Assembly: GCF_014926585.1 (NCBI RefSeq)
Contig: NZ_CP045422.1
Span: 3,006,001 to 3,070,000 of the forward strand
Length of the DNA stretch: 64,000 nt
DNA from: Devosia beringensis
GTDB lineage: Bacteria; Pseudomonadota; Alphaproteobacteria; Rhizobiales; Devosiaceae
Reading direction: 5' to 3'
The translations under genes were made by a program, and so were the position numbers. Below, one piece after another: positions 41,469 to 49,634 of the stretch. The number at the start of each line of letters is the position of its first letter. Position 1 is the stretch's first letter. The notes under the pieces were generated by a model. The model worked only from the letters and a program-made list of their open reading frames with translations. It made no database searches and was not told the origin of the DNA.

Positions 41469-42746
41469 ATGCGGGTTTTTGGATTTTTGGCGATGGCCTT
41501 GCTGGCGCCCATGGTGGCGCAGGCCAGCGAGAACGGCGACCTGCTGACCAGCCATCTCTATGCCGGCACGCTGGCGGAGGGGCAGGCGGCTTTTGCCGCC
41601 GGCAAGGATGCGGGTGACCCTGATGCCTGTTTCGGCTGGGGCCTGCTGAGCCTGGCGGGTGCCGTCGAAGGCCTGGCGCAGGACCTCTACCGATATGGCG
41701 CCACCACGCCGGGCACGGCGCTGGCGGCGCGGATCCTGGGCGGCGGCATGATGGACGCGCCCGCTCCAGCCAATCCTGCGCCGGAACAGCTCAGCTATGC
41801 CGGCCTCCGCACGGTGCTCAGCGATTTCCGCAGCGAGGTGGCGGCGGCGCAGGCCGGGTTCCTGTGCGGCGGGGAAGCGGGCAGCGATTATGCCATGTCG
41901 GTCGACGTGCTGCAGGCGCGGCTCGACTTCAATGGCGACGGCAAGGCCGAAGAGGGCGAGACGCTTGGCGCGTTCCTGGCGCCGCTGCTGGGTGAGCTGG
42001 CCGGCGCCGACCTGACGCCGGATGACAAGGCGCTGTCCAAGGGTGTGGTGGCGGCGCCCGACAGTGTGGTGGGTTTTGATGCCGCCGATGCCATCTGGTT
42101 TGCCGGCTATAGCCAGATCCTGATGGTGCATCTCGATCTGGTGCTGGCGCATGATTTCGAGGCCTTCTTTGACGCCTATCTGCACCGGGTGTTCCCGAAG
42201 GCCGGGTTGCCGATGCAGGATTATGCCCAGGGCGGCACGCTGATGCTCGATCCGGATAGCGATGCCGGCATTGCCGACATCATCGCCGCCATTCATACGC
42301 TGAACTTCCCCGTCATCGACCGGCCGCTGCTGGCCTCCATCCCGGCCGCGCTCAAGCAGGTCACGGCTTTGTCGCGGCAGAACTGGGACCTGATCCTGGC
42401 CGAGACGGACGACAATGCCGAACTGATCCCCAATCCCGGCCAGACGGCGCGGTTCGAGGGCATGGCGGTGACCGATGACACCGTGGCAGCCTGGCGCGAG
42501 ACGCTGGACGTGCTCGACCAGATCATCGCCGGTGACCTGCTGATCCCGCATTGGCGCTTCAGCCAGGGCTTTGACCTCAAGGCCTATTTCGAGACCTCCG
42601 AGCGTAGCGACCTGGTCATGCTGCTGACCGGGCAGGGGGCGCTGCCTTATCTGCGTGACGGGCCGATTGCCGATGCGCAGAGCTTTGCTGCGGGCAATGC
42701 AGTGTTCGGCGAGGAGTTCTTCCTGTTTGCGCTCTGGTTCAACTGA
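41469..42746 (+). CDS. Secreted protein of unknown function
   Basis: 425 aa, not recognised. A signal peptide (FGFLAMALLAPMVAQAS) indicates the periplasm. The mature protein is mixed alpha/beta with one EF-hand-like loop, DFNGDGKAEEGETL (about residues 154-167), which could bind Ca2+. Two cysteines, in DACFGWG and GFLCGGE, could form a disulphide. An AGGAGAG ribosome site lies close upstream, and the gene starts 21 bp after ligA, perhaps in the same transcript. Two smaller secreted proteins follow. Confidence 0.75.
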   Translation: MRVFGFLAMALLAPMVAQASENGDLLTSHLYAGTLAEGQAAFAAGKDAGDPDACFGWGLLSLAGAVEGLAQDLYRYGATTPGTALAARILGGGMMDAPAPANPAPEQLSYAGLRTVLSDFRSEVAAAQAGFLCGGEAGSDYAMSVDVLQARLDFNGDGKAEEGETLGAFLAPLLGELAGADLTPDDKALSKGVVAAPDSVVGFDAADAIWFAGYSQILMVHLDLVLAHDFEAFFDAYLHRVFPKAGLPMQDYAQGGTLMLDPDSDAGIADIIAAIHTLNFPVIDRPLLASIPAALKQVTALSRQNWDLILAETDDNAELIPNPGQTARFEGMAVTDDTVAAWRETLDVLDQIIAGDLLIPHWRFSQGFDLKAYFETSERSDLVMLLTGQGALPYLRDGPIADAQSFAAGNAVFGEEFFLFALWFN

Positions 42747-42816
42747 GCGGGCGCTATCGCCCGTCCCACCTGCCTGATAGGCCTGCCTGACCGAAGCCAC
42801 GACCCCGGAGACGACG

Positions 42817-43275
42817 ATGCGCCTTGCCCTTGCTGCCGGAATGCTGCTTGCCCTGACGGGCCTGGCCCATGCCCAGAGCTATGACACACCCGAGGCGCTG
42901 CTGGCGGCCTTCTACCAGCCCTATCTGGATGACTCGTTCGGCGAGGACGACGGCCGCTTCCGGTCGCAGGACCTGCAGGCTCTTTACGACCAGGACGCCG
43001 AGATCACGCCGGAGGGGGAGATCGGCACGCTCGACTTCGATCCGTTCATCAGCGGACAGGATTATGCCATCAGCAATCTGGTCATCGGCGAGGCCGCGAT
43101 CGACGGCGACTGGGCGACCGTGGTCGTCAGCTTCGACAATTTCGAGCGGCCGGTGACGATGGATTATGACCTGGTGCTGGAAGGCGATGGCTGGAAGATC
43201 GACGACGTGGCCTTCCGCGACGCGACATCGCCCTATCGGCTGAGCGAGATCTTTGCAGCTGCCGCCGGCAACTGA
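42817..43275 (+). CDS. Secreted DUF3828 protein (copy 1)
   Basis: 152 aa. Signal peptide MRLALAAGMLLALTGLAHAQ with AHA cleavage. The mature part matches the small DUF3828/NTF2-like pattern: TPEALLAAFYQPYLDD, acidic residues, then LVLEGDGWKIDDVAF as the terminal strand. No function is known for the family. It is paralogous to the next gene (same layout: signal peptide, Y-[DE]-x-P-x-AL start, DGWK[IV]DDV end), so the two look like a tandem duplication. Confidence 0.78.
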   Translation: MRLALAAGMLLALTGLAHAQSYDTPEALLAAFYQPYLDDSFGEDDGRFRSQDLQALYDQDAEITPEGEIGTLDFDPFISGQDYAISNLVIGEAAIDGDWATVVVSFDNFERPVTMDYDLVLEGDGWKIDDVAFRDATSPYRLSEIFAAAAGN

Positions 43276-43383
43276 AACCATATTGCCAAAATGTAATGGC
43301 GCCGCCGCAGTTCGGCCATGGCGCGATCACAGTCGCGCCGTGTCCGGACGCTAGCGCTTGGCTCTCACTTGGGGAGTATGGGC

Positions 43384-43878
43384 ATGCGGTTGCAACTGGT
43401 GGTACTGGCCCTGGCGGGGCTGCTGGGCGGTCCGGCGCTGGCCGCCGAGCGCTATGACGATCCCAAGGCGCTGGTGAGCGCGATCTATGCCGAGTACCAG
43501 CCGGGGGCCCATGCCAGCGCGCCCAACAGCTTCTATTCGCAGCGCCTGCAGGCATTGTACGAGCAGGCGGTCGAGAACAACGTCTTCGCCGACGATGCGG
43601 CAGTGAACGGGGAAGCTTTCGTCGCCACCCAGATTTTCAACCCCTTCATGCCCGATGTCAGCGCGCTGCTGTTCGACCTCAGCATCGGCGAGCCCACAAT
43701 CAGCGGCGACCGCGCCATGGTCAATGTCAGCTACCATAATTTCGACCAGCTGCGCCTGCTCAGCATCGCCGCAGTGCGCGAGGCCGATGGCTGGAAGGTC
43801 GACGACGTCGCTGCCATGGGCAGTGACGAGCATTGGCTGCTCAGCTGGGCGCTGACCTACGATCCACTGGGGTTTTGA
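43384..43878 (+). CDS. Secreted DUF3828 protein (copy 2)
   Basis: 164 aa, paralogue of the preceding gene. Signal peptide RLQLVVLALAGLLGGPALAA, then ERYDDPKALVSAIYAEYQ and the closing DGWKVDDVAAMGSDEHWLL. ATG 43384 was chosen because GGGGAG lies seven bases upstream; ATG 43378 would lie only one base after it. Function unknown. A two-hairpin repeat follows and probably ends transcription. Confidence 0.76.
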   Translation: MRLQLVVLALAGLLGGPALAAERYDDPKALVSAIYAEYQPGAHASAPNSFYSQRLQALYEQAVENNVFADDAAVNGEAFVATQIFNPFMPDVSALLFDLSIGEPTISGDRAMVNVSYHNFDQLRLLSIAAVREADGWKVDDVAAMGSDEHWLLSWALTYDPLGF

Positions 43879-43889
43879 GCTTCGCCTTT

Positions 43890-43942
43890 CCTCTCCCCAT
43901 TGGGGAGAGGTGGCCCGGCGCAGCCGGGTCGGTGAGGGGAGG
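43890..43942. repeat. Double-hairpin intergenic repeat
   Basis: Two adjacent stem-loops: CCTCTCCCC/GGGGAGAGG (43890-43898 with 43902-43910) and CCCGGC/GCCGGG (43914-43919 with 43923-43928), followed by GGTGAGGGGAGG. This has the form of a dispersed palindromic unit. It lies 12 bp after a stop codon, so it may also act in transcript ending or protection. Confidence 0.6.
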
Positions 43943-44015
43943 TTTCGGATTGACCAGGGTCAGGAGCAGTCCCCAGACCCCCACCTAACCTCCCCCTGAG
44001 CAACCGTGTTTGCGG

Positions 44016-44957
44016 TCAAGCTGTGTTGGTGTGCCAGGGGGTGTTGTTGGCAAGGACGGCATTGGCTGTCGTGATGAGTTTGCGCATGGCGGCGACGATG
44101 GCGAGCTTTCCCGGTTTGCCCTGGGCGCGCAGCCTTTTGTAGAAGTCGCGGATGGGCGGGTTAGCACGGATGGCCGACAGGGTGGCCATATAGAGAGCGC
44201 AGCGCACCGAGAGGCGTCCGCCGGCGATATGGGCCTGGCCGCGCATCTCACCACTATCGCGGTTGAAGGGGGCGACTCCGGCCAAGGCGGCCGCCTGCTT
44301 GTTGCCGATGCCGCCCAGCTCGGGCATTTCGGCCAGCAGCACGGCGGCCGTAGTCTGGCCGATGCCGGGGATGGTGGTGAGTAGTTCGGCCCGGCGCCGT
44401 AGCGTCGCATCGCTATCGATCTGGCGGGTAATGGCCCGATCCATCTCGCCGATCTGGCTGCTCAAGAAGCCTATATGAGCATCGATGCTGGCTTGCGCCA
44501 GCGCAGCTTCAGGGTGCTCGCGACGCTGCTTTTCCATGGCCAGCATATCCACCATCTGGCGGCGCCGGCGCACCAGATCGGCCATTTCCACGGCATTTGG
44601 ATCGTAGAGGGGGTCGGGATCTGGGTGCATCAGGTGAGCGAAGCGCAGGATCGCCGCGGCGTCAATCGCATCGGTCTTGGCCAGCAGCCCGTCGGCCCGA
44701 GCCAGATCGCGCACCCGGCGCGGGTTAATCGTGCTCAGCGCGATGCCATGCTGGCTGAGCGAGCGGGCCATCAGCCGCGTATAGCTGCCGGTGGCCTCAC
44801 AGACCAGATGGGGCCGGGTCAGGCTGGAGATCTTTTGCACCAACCGAGCCATGCCAGCCGGATTATTGGACGCGCGCAACCTGCTCGAGCCGGTGATGGC
44901 CAGATCCAGGTGCTTCTTGGAGACGTCGACACCAACATAGTCTGGGGAAAAAATCAT
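44016..44957 (-). CDS. IS110-family transposase (DEDD plus serine)
   Basis: 313 aa. The N-terminal RuvC-like DEDD domain has the acids in YVGVDVSKKHLDLAI, LVCEATGSYTRLM and AKTDAIDAAAIL. The C-terminal Transposase_20 domain has TIPGIGQTTAAVLLAEMPE and the putative catalytic Ser in FNRDSGEMRG. Recombinases of this family use an RNA guide from the element's non-coding end. ATG 44957 starts the family's usual IFSPDYVGVDVSK. No frameshift or stop is seen, so it is probably functional. Confidence 0.95.
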   Translation of the reverse strand: MIFSPDYVGVDVSKKHLDLAITGSSRLRASNNPAGMARLVQKISSLTRPHLVCEATGSYTRLMARSLSQHGIALSTINPRRVRDLARADGLLAKTDAIDAAAILRFAHLMHPDPDPLYDPNAVEMADLVRRRRQMVDMLAMEKQRREHPEAALAQASIDAHIGFLSSQIGEMDRAITRQIDSDATLRRRAELLTTIPGIGQTTAAVLLAEMPELGGIGNKQAAALAGVAPFNRDSGEMRGQAHIAGGRLSVRCALYMATLSAIRANPPIRDFYKRLRAQGKPGKLAIVAAMRKLITTANAVLANNTPWHTNTA

Positions 44958-44961
44958 GATC

Positions 44962-45115
44962 GCTCTGCCTTGTATGCGGGCATGTCGCCCAACCAACCGT
45001 TCGAGACAGTCAAGATGGGCCGGACGCGTCTGCTCAGGGGCGAGCTTGCTGGCTCTTGGGGGACACACGCTATCCAGCCCGGGAGCCCGGTAAACCCAAA
45101 GCTCCCAGGCCGATC
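44962..45115 (-). ncRNA. Predicted IS110 bridge RNA
   Basis: On the transposase strand, upstream of the gene, three structures appear in the published bridge-RNA order. First is a 5' stem (GCCTGGGAGC with GCTCCCGGGC, 45110-45077). Second is a target loop with tip hairpin GAGC/GCTC flanked by TCCCCC (45063-45058) and CCCCTGAG (45040-45033). Third is a donor loop with tip GGGC/GCCC flanked by ACGGTTG (45000-44994) and CATACAA (44976-44970). The first member of each pair equals, and the second is complementary to, the target or element-end sequence on the transposase strand. Exact RNA ends are not known. Confidence 0.8.
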
Positions 45116-45257
45116 ATCGCCAATCACGGCCTCCAAGCAAACATACAAAGGGGGAGGGATCTCTTCGCGTTCCGGACGCCATCTTGCCCTATCCCCGGCA
45201 GACTCCTCCCCCTTCAGGGGGAGGTTGGGAGGGGGTCGGCGGGCGTAACTGAATGTC

Positions 45258-47081
45258 TCAAATCGCCGCCGTCGCCGCCTTGAGCCAGGTGCGGACCTCG
45301 GCCTCGACCTTGGGCCCGATTACCTCGTAGACCCGCTGGTGATAGGCATTGAGCCAGTCGCGTTCGGCCGGGCTCAGCAGATCGGAAGCGATCAGCCGCG
45401 TGTCGATCGGGGCCAGGGTCAGCGTCTCGAAGTCGAGATAGCCGGCAAAGCCCTGGCTGGGCTGGACCACGATCAGGTTCTCGATGCGGATGCCATATTC
45501 GCCGGCCTTGTAGTAGCCGGGCTCGTTGGAGAGCACATTGCCCGCTTCGAGCGGGATGGTGTAGCGCGACGAAATGCCGACCGGGCCCTCATGCACGCCC
45601 AGATAGGCGCCGACGCCGTGACCGGTGCCGTGATTATAGGTCACGCCATCCTGCCAGAGAAACTGCCGTGCCAAAGTATCGAGCTGGGCGCCGCTGGTGC
45701 CCTGGGGGAAACGCGCCAGCGAGATGGCGATCATGCCCTTGAGCACGCGGGTGAAGCGGTCGCGCTGCTCGGGCGTGGATGCGCCGGTCGAGAGCGTGCG
45801 GGTGATGTCGGTGGTGCCGCTGAGATATTGCGCGCCGGAATCGACCAGCATCAGCTCACCCGGCGCGAGGGTGCGGTCGGTCTTGGTCGTCACCCGATAA
45901 TGCACAATGGCGCCATTGGCGCCGGCGCCGGAAATGGTGTCGAAGCTGGCGTCGACGCAGCTTTCCTCCTCTCGCCGGAAGGCCTCGAGTGCGGTGACGA
46001 TGGCGATCTCGGTCAGCCCGCCCTGAGGCGCATGCTGGTCGAACCAGGCGAGGAATTTGGCCATGGCTACGCCATCGAGCAGATGGGCCTCGCGCATGCC
46101 GGCGAGTTCGGCCGCGTTCTTCTTGGCCTTGGGCAGCAGCACCGGGTCGGCTTTTTCGATCAGTCTCGCGCCGGCATCGCTGAGCGCGCTGGCGATGGCG
46201 ATGGGGGCACTGGCCGGATCAAGCAGCACGGCCTTGCCGGCGGCGCCGAGGGCGGCGAGGTCATGGGGCAGGGCGGCGTTGGCGGCGACATGGGCAATGC
46301 CATCGAGCGCCGCCACCAGCTCGTCTGTGATCTTGGCCTTGTCCAGATAGAGCGTCGGCAGGCCCGTCTGCGGCAGCACGGCGAAGCCGAGCACGAAGGG
46401 GGTATTGGGCACGTCGCGGCCGCGCATGTTGAGCAGCCAGCAGATCGATTCCGGCAGGGTCAGCACGGCTGCATCGGCCTTGTCACTGGCGAGACTGGCC
46501 TGGATGGCGGCGATCTTGTCGGCGGCGCTCTGGCCGGCGCGGTTGTGGCCGAGAAATTCCACGCTGCTGACCGGCGCGCCGGGACGGCCGGTCCAGATGG
46601 CGTCCACAAGATTGGCGTGCGGCAGCAGGGTGCAGTGGCCCTCGACCAGCTTGCCCAGGTGACGCAGCTCGCCCGGCGTATGCAGCCAGGGGTCATAGGC
46701 CAGGATGCCGCCCTTGGGGACAAAGCTCAGCAGATCGGGCGAAAAACCCGGCTGCAGCCATTCGTGAATGGTGACGAGACCGGTATCGGTCTGGGCCGGC
46801 GCCTGCAAGGTATAGCGGCTGTCGACGAAGAGGCCGGCGCGGTCGCGACCCACCACGGCCAGGCCGGCCGAGCCGGTAAAGCCGGTGACATAGGCCAGCC
46901 GCGCCTCGCCGGGTGGGACGGATTCGCCGCGATGCGCATCGGCGCGCGGGATCAGGAAGGCATCCACCCCGGCCGCGGCCATGGCGGCCCGCAGATCGGC
47001 CAGGCGCGGGGCGACATTGCTGGGGTCGGCCTGTTCGACAAAGCTCTGGAACACGGTGGGCGGGAAGCTGGGCTCGGTCAT
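45258..47081 (-). CDS. Xaa-Pro aminopeptidase (M24B)
   Basis: 607 aa cytosolic metallopeptidase removing N-terminal residues before proline. Two creatinase-N-like domains precede the pita-bread catalytic domain. Metal ligands are visible in MLVDSGAQYLSGTTDITR (two Asp), NHGTGHGVGAYL (His), LSNEPGYY (Glu) and IRIENLIVV (Glu). The length matches the long alphaproteobacterial/eukaryotic APP1 form. ATG 47081 was chosen (AAGGA upstream, MTEPSFPPTVFQSF start); the upstream extension lacks family similarity. Confidence 0.93.
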   Translation of the reverse strand: MTEPSFPPTVFQSFVEQADPSNVAPRLADLRAAMAAAGVDAFLIPRADAHRGESVPPGEARLAYVTGFTGSAGLAVVGRDRAGLFVDSRYTLQAPAQTDTGLVTIHEWLQPGFSPDLLSFVPKGGILAYDPWLHTPGELRHLGKLVEGHCTLLPHANLVDAIWTGRPGAPVSSVEFLGHNRAGQSAADKIAAIQASLASDKADAAVLTLPESICWLLNMRGRDVPNTPFVLGFAVLPQTGLPTLYLDKAKITDELVAALDGIAHVAANAALPHDLAALGAAGKAVLLDPASAPIAIASALSDAGARLIEKADPVLLPKAKKNAAELAGMREAHLLDGVAMAKFLAWFDQHAPQGGLTEIAIVTALEAFRREEESCVDASFDTISGAGANGAIVHYRVTTKTDRTLAPGELMLVDSGAQYLSGTTDITRTLSTGASTPEQRDRFTRVLKGMIAISLARFPQGTSGAQLDTLARQFLWQDGVTYNHGTGHGVGAYLGVHEGPVGISSRYTIPLEAGNVLSNEPGYYKAGEYGIRIENLIVVQPSQGFAGYLDFETLTLAPIDTRLIASDLLSPAERDWLNAYHQRVYEVIGPKVEAEVRTWLKAATAAI

Positions 47082-47208
47082 GAAGGTCCTTGGGGCGTTC
47101 TTGGTGGTTCTGGAGCGGCGTGCGCCCCGGTCATGGCTGGCTTGAGGGATGAGGGCGGTGCAATCGGCCCCAAAAGCTCTATCTATGGGGTCAATACAGG
47201 AGACAATC

Positions 47209-47343
47209 ATGGCCAATGACAAGAATTTTTTCGTCCGGGCATTTGACGCGATGGTCGCCAGCCGCGAACTGACCGCCAAGCGCTATGTTGCGCAGTTCGA
47301 GCGCGACTATGGCAAGCACAACCGCCCGTTAACGAAGCGGTAA
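47209..47343 (+). CDS. Very small basic protein, unknown (44 aa)
   Basis: 44 codons from ATG 47209, with AGGAG six bases upstream, a near-perfect initiation site. The sequence is hydrophilic and basic (ANDKNFFVRAFDAMVASREL then AKRYVAQFERDYGKHNRP) and probably one or two helices. It is divergent from the aminopeptidase and followed by a second tiny gene. The strong ribosome site and codon use support a real gene; no function can be suggested. Confidence 0.65.
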   Translation: MANDKNFFVRAFDAMVASRELTAKRYVAQFERDYGKHNRPLTKR

Positions 47344-47463
47344 CGGGCTCTGCGAGTCCCGCAGGGCTGGTGTTCGGTTTTGGGCCTAACGGATCGTTGC
47401 GAATAGGCCTAAACAGATGATGACGACGGCAGAAGGCCCAAGTCAGAGTGCATGGAGATGATG

Positions 47464-47595
47464 ATGACTGAGAGCAAGAACGATTTTCGCAAGACACTGG
47501 GTTCGGTAATCGATGCCCGCGGTCGCGAGTCCGGTCGCCAGGTCAGCTACCGCATGCAGCACCAGCTGATCGGTGCTTTCACCAAGCGCCCATAA
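47464..47595 (+). CDS. Very small basic protein, unknown (43 aa)
   Basis: 43 codons from ATG 47464, the last of three tandem in-frame ATGs (47458, 47461, 47464). GGAG at 47454-47457 favours the third. The protein is basic and polar (TESKNDFRKTLGSVIDARGR, ESGRQVSYRMQHQLIGAF, ending TKRP) with no signal or membrane segment. It resembles the 44-aa neighbour in size, charge and helix pattern, and a hairpin terminator follows. Function unknown. Confidence 0.6.
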   Translation: MTESKNDFRKTLGSVIDARGRESGRQVSYRMQHQLIGAFTKRP

Positions 47596-47631
47596 CGCCA
47601 AACGCGTTATATCACTGACGATCTTTTTGAG

Positions 47632-47658
47632 ATCCCCGGAGCCTGCTTCGGGGATTTT
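47632..47658 (+). terminator. Probable terminator after the small-protein genes
   Basis: The 7-bp stem ATCCCCG/CGGGGAT (47632-47638 with 47649-47655) is followed by TTT. The tract is short, so moderate strength. Confidence 0.6.
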
Positions 47659-47779
47659 GCTTGTCCCATGTTCCGATAGTGCAACTCGACGCGGGTCGAC
47701 CGAGCCAAAACAGCGAAGCTCAAGGTTAACAGTCTGCTAACCGATTGGCGCCTTCGGTGGTGCCAAATCGACTGTGCTG

Positions 47780-48649
47780 CTACTTCATTTCCAGCATCAA
47801 AGTGGTCCAGTCCTTGCGCTGCAGCTTCTGCGTCAGCGTCATGCCCTGGCGGGCATAGGCGTTGATCACGCCGCGCGCCTGGTGCTGCAGAATACCCGAC
47901 AGGATAATGGTGGCGCCCTTTTCTGCCGCCTTGCCGACGGCCGGGGCCAGGGCCATCAGCGGCCCGGCCAGGATATTGGCGACGATCAGGTCATAGGGAC
48001 CATTTTGCGTGATGGTGGGGTGGGTTAGCCCGGTCGCCTCGACGGCGACGATGAGCTTGCCGACGCCGTTCTGCTCGGCATTGGCAATGGTGGTTGTCAC
48101 CGAAATGGGGTCAATATCGCTGGCAATGACCGGGGTGCGGGTGCGCTTGGCCAAAGCAATGGCCAGCACGCCGGTGCCGGTGCCGACATCGATCATGTGG
48201 CGGGGTTTTCTGCGCTTGAGCAGCAGGTTTATGGCCTCAAGACACCCGGTGGTGGTTTCGTGATGGCCGGTGCCAAAGGCCTGGGCGGCGTCGATCTGCA
48301 TGGCGGTGAGGCCGCCGGGGATCGGGCCGGTCTCGTGGCTGCCATAGACATAAAAGCCGCCGGCAATGACCGGGGCCAGGCCCTCGAGCGACTTGGCCAC
48401 CCAGTTGAAATCCGGGTCGATTGGCGACACGGAAAATTCCACGGTGCCACCAAGGGTTTGGCGCGCCAGTTCAACAAATCCTGCAAGATCGGGCGGGCTG
48501 TCGCAGGTGGCCTCGAAGAACCATTCGCCGGTCTCTTCGTTCTCGTGCGCCGATGCGGTCAGCGCCAGGTCGTCGCGCTCCATCACCGCATCGACCAGGG
48601 CATAGGCCTGATCCTTGGAGAGCGGGGCGGAGAGCTGATCGACGGACAT
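47780..48649 (-). CDS. prmA: Ribosomal protein L11 methyltransferase
   Basis: 289 aa SAM enzyme that trimethylates L11. A small N-terminal substrate-recognition domain (to about residue 90) is followed by the methyltransferase core: AFGTGHHETTTGCLEAI, DVGTGTGVLAIALAKR (motif I), and DLIVANILAGPL, where the Asn of ANIL is the family hallmark. ATG 48649 was chosen with AAGGAA six bases upstream. Confidence 0.94.
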   Translation of the reverse strand: MSVDQLSAPLSKDQAYALVDAVMERDDLALTASAHENEETGEWFFEATCDSPPDLAGFVELARQTLGGTVEFSVSPIDPDFNWVAKSLEGLAPVIAGGFYVYGSHETGPIPGGLTAMQIDAAQAFGTGHHETTTGCLEAINLLLKRRKPRHMIDVGTGTGVLAIALAKRTRTPVIASDIDPISVTTTIANAEQNGVGKLIVAVEATGLTHPTITQNGPYDLIVANILAGPLMALAPAVGKAAEKGATIILSGILQHQARGVINAYARQGMTLTQKLQRKDWTTLMLEMK

Positions 48650-48826
48650 GCTGATTTCCTTGGGCTTTTGGTCTTGTTGCGCCATCGGCGTGCGGGCGTC
48701 AATGCGAACTTATCCCCGCAGCGGCCGCGCATGCTAGCTTTGCAGGAATGCGGGCAGGGTGGGAATTGGCCTTCCAGCGCAAGCAGGGAGAGGCTATTGG
48801 CGGGTAGTATCGTGTGAGAGAATCAT

Positions 48827-49066
48827 ATGTCCCGACTGCCGCGTCGTGTCGTGGTGGTGGCCGTAGTCGCCATCATCGTTCTCAGTTTGAGCTGGCTTCG
48901 CTATGTCACCAATAGCGTTAGCCTCTATGACGAGGTCGGCATCACGCTCAATAGCTGGATGCCGGCGCCGATCCGCCAATGGGGCTGTGACCAGCTGCAG
49001 GCCAACTTCCCCGGTGCCCTGCCGCCCCATGGCTGCAGCACGGGCGACGGGACGAGCTGGCTCTAG
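48827..49066 (+). CDS. Small single-pass membrane protein, unknown
   Basis: 79 aa. A basic N-terminus (SRLPRR) and one membrane helix at about residues 8-24 (VVVVAVVAIIVLSLSWL) are followed by a 50-residue probably periplasmic tail with two cysteines (RQWGCDQL, PHGCSTG). No family recognised. Start ATG 48827 with GAGAGAA upstream. It ends immediately before, and convergent with, the YbjQ-family gene (no bases between the stops). Confidence 0.6.
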   Translation: MSRLPRRVVVVAVVAIIVLSLSWLRYVTNSVSLYDEVGITLNSWMPAPIRQWGCDQLQANFPGALPPHGCSTGDGTSWL

Positions 49067-49384
49067 TTAAAGCTTAACTGCAGTGCCCGAGATCGACACC
49101 ATCAGCATCGAGCCGCCCTGGCCGACGACTTCATAATCGAGATCGACGCCGACCACCGCGTCGGCGCCCATGCGCTCGGCCTCGTAGCGCAGTTCCTCAT
49201 GGGCCTGGCGGCGCGCATCGCGCAGCGCGCCCTCATAGGCCCCGGCGCGGCCGCCGACGATGTCGCGAATGCCGGCAAACAGGTCCTTGAAGATATTGGC
49301 GCCGACAATGACCTCGCCGGTGACGATGCCGAGATATTCCCGAACGGGCCGGCCTTCGAGCGTGGGGGTGGTGGAGATGATCAT
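49067..49384 (-). CDS. YbjQ/UPF0145 family protein
   Basis: 105 aa. The family pattern is complete: [20 protein letters not shown], then [20 protein letters not shown], and [16 protein letters not shown]. Annotated as a putative heavy-metal-binding domain because of fold similarity, without firm biochemical proof; it probably forms a pentamer. Length is normal. Stand-alone gene. Confidence 0.9.
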   Translation of the reverse strand: MIISTTPTLEGRPVREYLGIVTGEVIVGANIFKDLFAGIRDIVGGRAGAYEGALRDARRQAHEELRYEAERMGADAVVGVDLDYEVVGQGGSMLMVSISGTAVKL

Positions 49385-49634
49385 GGGGTGGGGCCTCGTG
49401 TGGTCGTGTCAGAGATAGGCCAGCACAGCCGGCGGGGAAACCCCGCAGCGGCGTTTTTTGCCCGATTTGTGGACAGATGAAAGTCAGCAATAGACGAATG
49501 GATGCTATATATAAGTATTTTATAGTACGTAGAAATAGTCCGTCCTATATTTCTACATTTAAACTTTGCTGTCTTGTCAGGTTGTTGTGTTAGGAGAATA
49601 ACAACGAACTGTCATAATCAGGTCGGTGTTAACG
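49385..49634. other. AT-rich gap before an orphan gene
   Basis: About 130 bp (49480-49620) are far richer in A+T than the rest of the window, e.g. CTATATATAAGTATTTTATAG at 49504-49524. Promoter-like elements are plentiful there, and an AGGAGA at 49592-49597 has no matching start codon. The composition suggests imported DNA. Confidence 0.5.

Larger units (their letters stand above)
44001..45150 (-). mobile_element. Complete IS110-family insertion sequence (1150 bp)
   Basis: The ends are set by comparison with the uninterrupted repeat. Both junctions carry the dinucleotide AG (43999-44000 and 45149-45150; CT on the transposase strand), and there is no longer target duplication, as expected for IS110 elements. 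There are no terminal inverted repeats; a 7-bp subterminal inverted repeat TGTTTGC/GCAAACA lies at 44007-44013 and 45137-45143. There is one transposase gene on the reverse strand. About 190 non-coding bases lie on its 5' side and only 15 on its 3' side, which is the IS110-subgroup layout with the bridge RNA upstream. Confidence 0.92.
43976..45237. repeat. Palindromic intergenic repeat split by an IS110-family element
   Basis: The left part (43976-44000, GACCCCCACCTAACC then the half palindrome CCTCCCCCTGAG) and the right part (45151-45237) belong to the same repeat found whole at 39072-39186. The right part keeps the internal TGCCCTATCC phrase and the second palindrome CCTCCCCCT-TC-AGGGGGAGG (45205-45224). 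Joining 44000 to 45151 restores the first palindrome exactly. Confidence 0.88.

Noticed and set aside
44001-45150. IS1111-subgroup assignment because of the 7-bp subterminal inverted repeat
   Set aside because: The long non-coding segment lies upstream of the transposase gene and the guide segments fit the IS110 arrangement; the short inverted repeat alone is not sufficient.
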